Part shown: piece by piece, positions 63,042-64,000 of the stretch
Position numbering within the stretch: position 1 is the stretch's first letter
Layout: each line of letters begins with the position of its first letter
Source of the DNA: Anoplolepis gracilipes
Lineage: Eukaryota > Arthropoda > Insecta > Hymenoptera > Formicidae
Assembly: GCF_047496725.1 (NCBI RefSeq)
Contig: NC_132982.1
Location: forward strand, 4,247,501-4,311,500
Length of the DNA: 64,000 bases
Direction of reading: 5' to 3'
Program-made: the position numbers and the translations under genes
The notes under the pieces: model-generated
Database searches by the model: none
The model's input: the letters and a program-made list of their open reading frames with translations, nothing else
What the model was told of the DNA's origin: nothing

Positions 63042-64000
63042 ATTAAAATAATAATTTTATTATATTAAAGAGTAACGAGAATACTAATGTTGAATTACAT
63101 CTCGTATTGTGATATTTAAAGAATTGATTGAATAAACGACCTTGCATAATGGATAATGAGAAAACTGGGTACCACGTCGGTGGCCTCTGATTCCCCGATC
63201 CCTTTAACTTCTCATCGTCATTAACAAATGTCGGTTAGAACTCCGATACAAAGATTGATGATGATTGATTATAAATTTGTAAGAAAATGATCGTCAAAAG
63301 AAAGTTCAACATTAAGAATCATTTTTGAATACAACATTGAACCAGTATTAAATTCATCTTTTTATATATAAAAAATAACATATTATTAATAAATACTTAT
63401 CATGATTATGGATGTACATTAAAAAAAGGAAGCAACAAAAACTATTTTATAATCTTAATAATTAATATCACAATTAATCTTTCTCAAGAAGGTGAAATCT
63501 CCAAAAAAGGATTAATCTCAAGTTTCTTATAAAATTCGTCATTAATAATGAGAGCGATGGCAAACGAAACACTCTAACAAGTAAAATAACAGTATAACTG
63601 AAAAATTAAACGTAATATTCCACGAGCAGTTTCTTTCTCCAGGCCGATCACCGTATGCTAATATATTATCGCTTATTAATATACTATAAAAGGCCGGAGA
63701 CAAATACGGAGTAGCCGAGCTATAGCGAGATTTATCGTCTTACATGGTCGCGATTTATCACGAAGTACGAGAAGGTAGGTAGGTAGGTACTTTCGGGAGG
63801 CCGCGTGCGCGTCCCTCAGTCGCATGAGGGAAGAAATACGATCGGACCGGCGAAGCCACATATGTTTCGTAAATCCTGTCGATTCGTTAACGTTAGCCTC
63901 TTGTATTAACCCGTGGAGCGATAAACGTCTCGCAATGACCGCCGACGCTATATGTGCCCTACTTGTCCGAGAAGAAGTAGCCGGAATATTTTTAGCCCGG
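63042..64000. other. Non-coding stretch
   Basis: AT-rich to about 63600, then mixed composition with a (GTAG)4 tract near 63775-63790 and a GC-richer end. No exon recognised. It could be intron of the minus-strand gene ending at 62466. Confidence 0.4.

Noticed and set aside
1..64000. CRISPR arrays, bacterial defence or phage-like gene clusters
   Set aside because: No spaced direct repeats of the right geometry and no gene-dense region. The exon signals and repeats show a eukaryotic genome.

Overview
This window looks like nuclear DNA from an insect, most likely a hymenopteran and plausibly an ant. It is largely non-coding and AT-rich, with interspersed stretches that are clearly richer in GC and CpG. 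It carries many long dinucleotide microsatellites and homopolymers, small fold-back elements, and coding sequence only as short exons ending at GT donors or beginning at AG acceptors. There are no operons, long prokaryotic-style ORFs, rRNA, tRNA or CRISPR arrays that I can see. The species assignment is inference from composition and repeat style plus one recognisable animal gene.

The one confidently recognised gene is on the minus strand at 7506-7929. It is the first coding exon of an agrin-like protein: a signal peptide followed by an NtA (N-terminal agrin) domain, ending at a good splice donor. The 7.5 kb below it (1-7505) is then the beginning of a long first intron, since no follistatin-like exon is visible there. 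The sequence above it holds the presumptive 5' UTR and promoter side, with GC-rich stretches at about 7.97-8.67 kb and 10.4-10.9 kb.

From about 9 to 58 kb the sequence is mostly intergenic or intronic. It holds a decayed tandem duplication with an ORF remnant (8.94-9.23 kb), a MITE with about 82 bp terminal inverted repeats (12.93-13.27 kb), a 51-bp-arm hairpin (26.26-26.39 kb), a MITE with an exact 5-bp target-site duplication (35.01-35.35 kb) and a decayed relative of it (3.77 kb). It also holds two degenerate arrays of the same short motif (18.6 and 37.8 kb), unassigned ORFs (4.78, 20.55 and 39.02 kb) and many microsatellites.

At the right end two good exon candidates face in opposite directions. 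One is a plus-strand exon with a start codon and a GTAAGT donor (58494-58684). The other is a minus-strand terminal exon with a strong pyrimidine-tract acceptor, a stop codon and an AATAAA about 120 nt downstream (62338-62581). I do not recognise either protein. Together they suggest that one or two further large, long-intron genes extend beyond 58 kb. I found no convincing multi-gene novel system. The most useful leads are these two orphan exons, the compact ORF near 39 kb and the hairpin elements.
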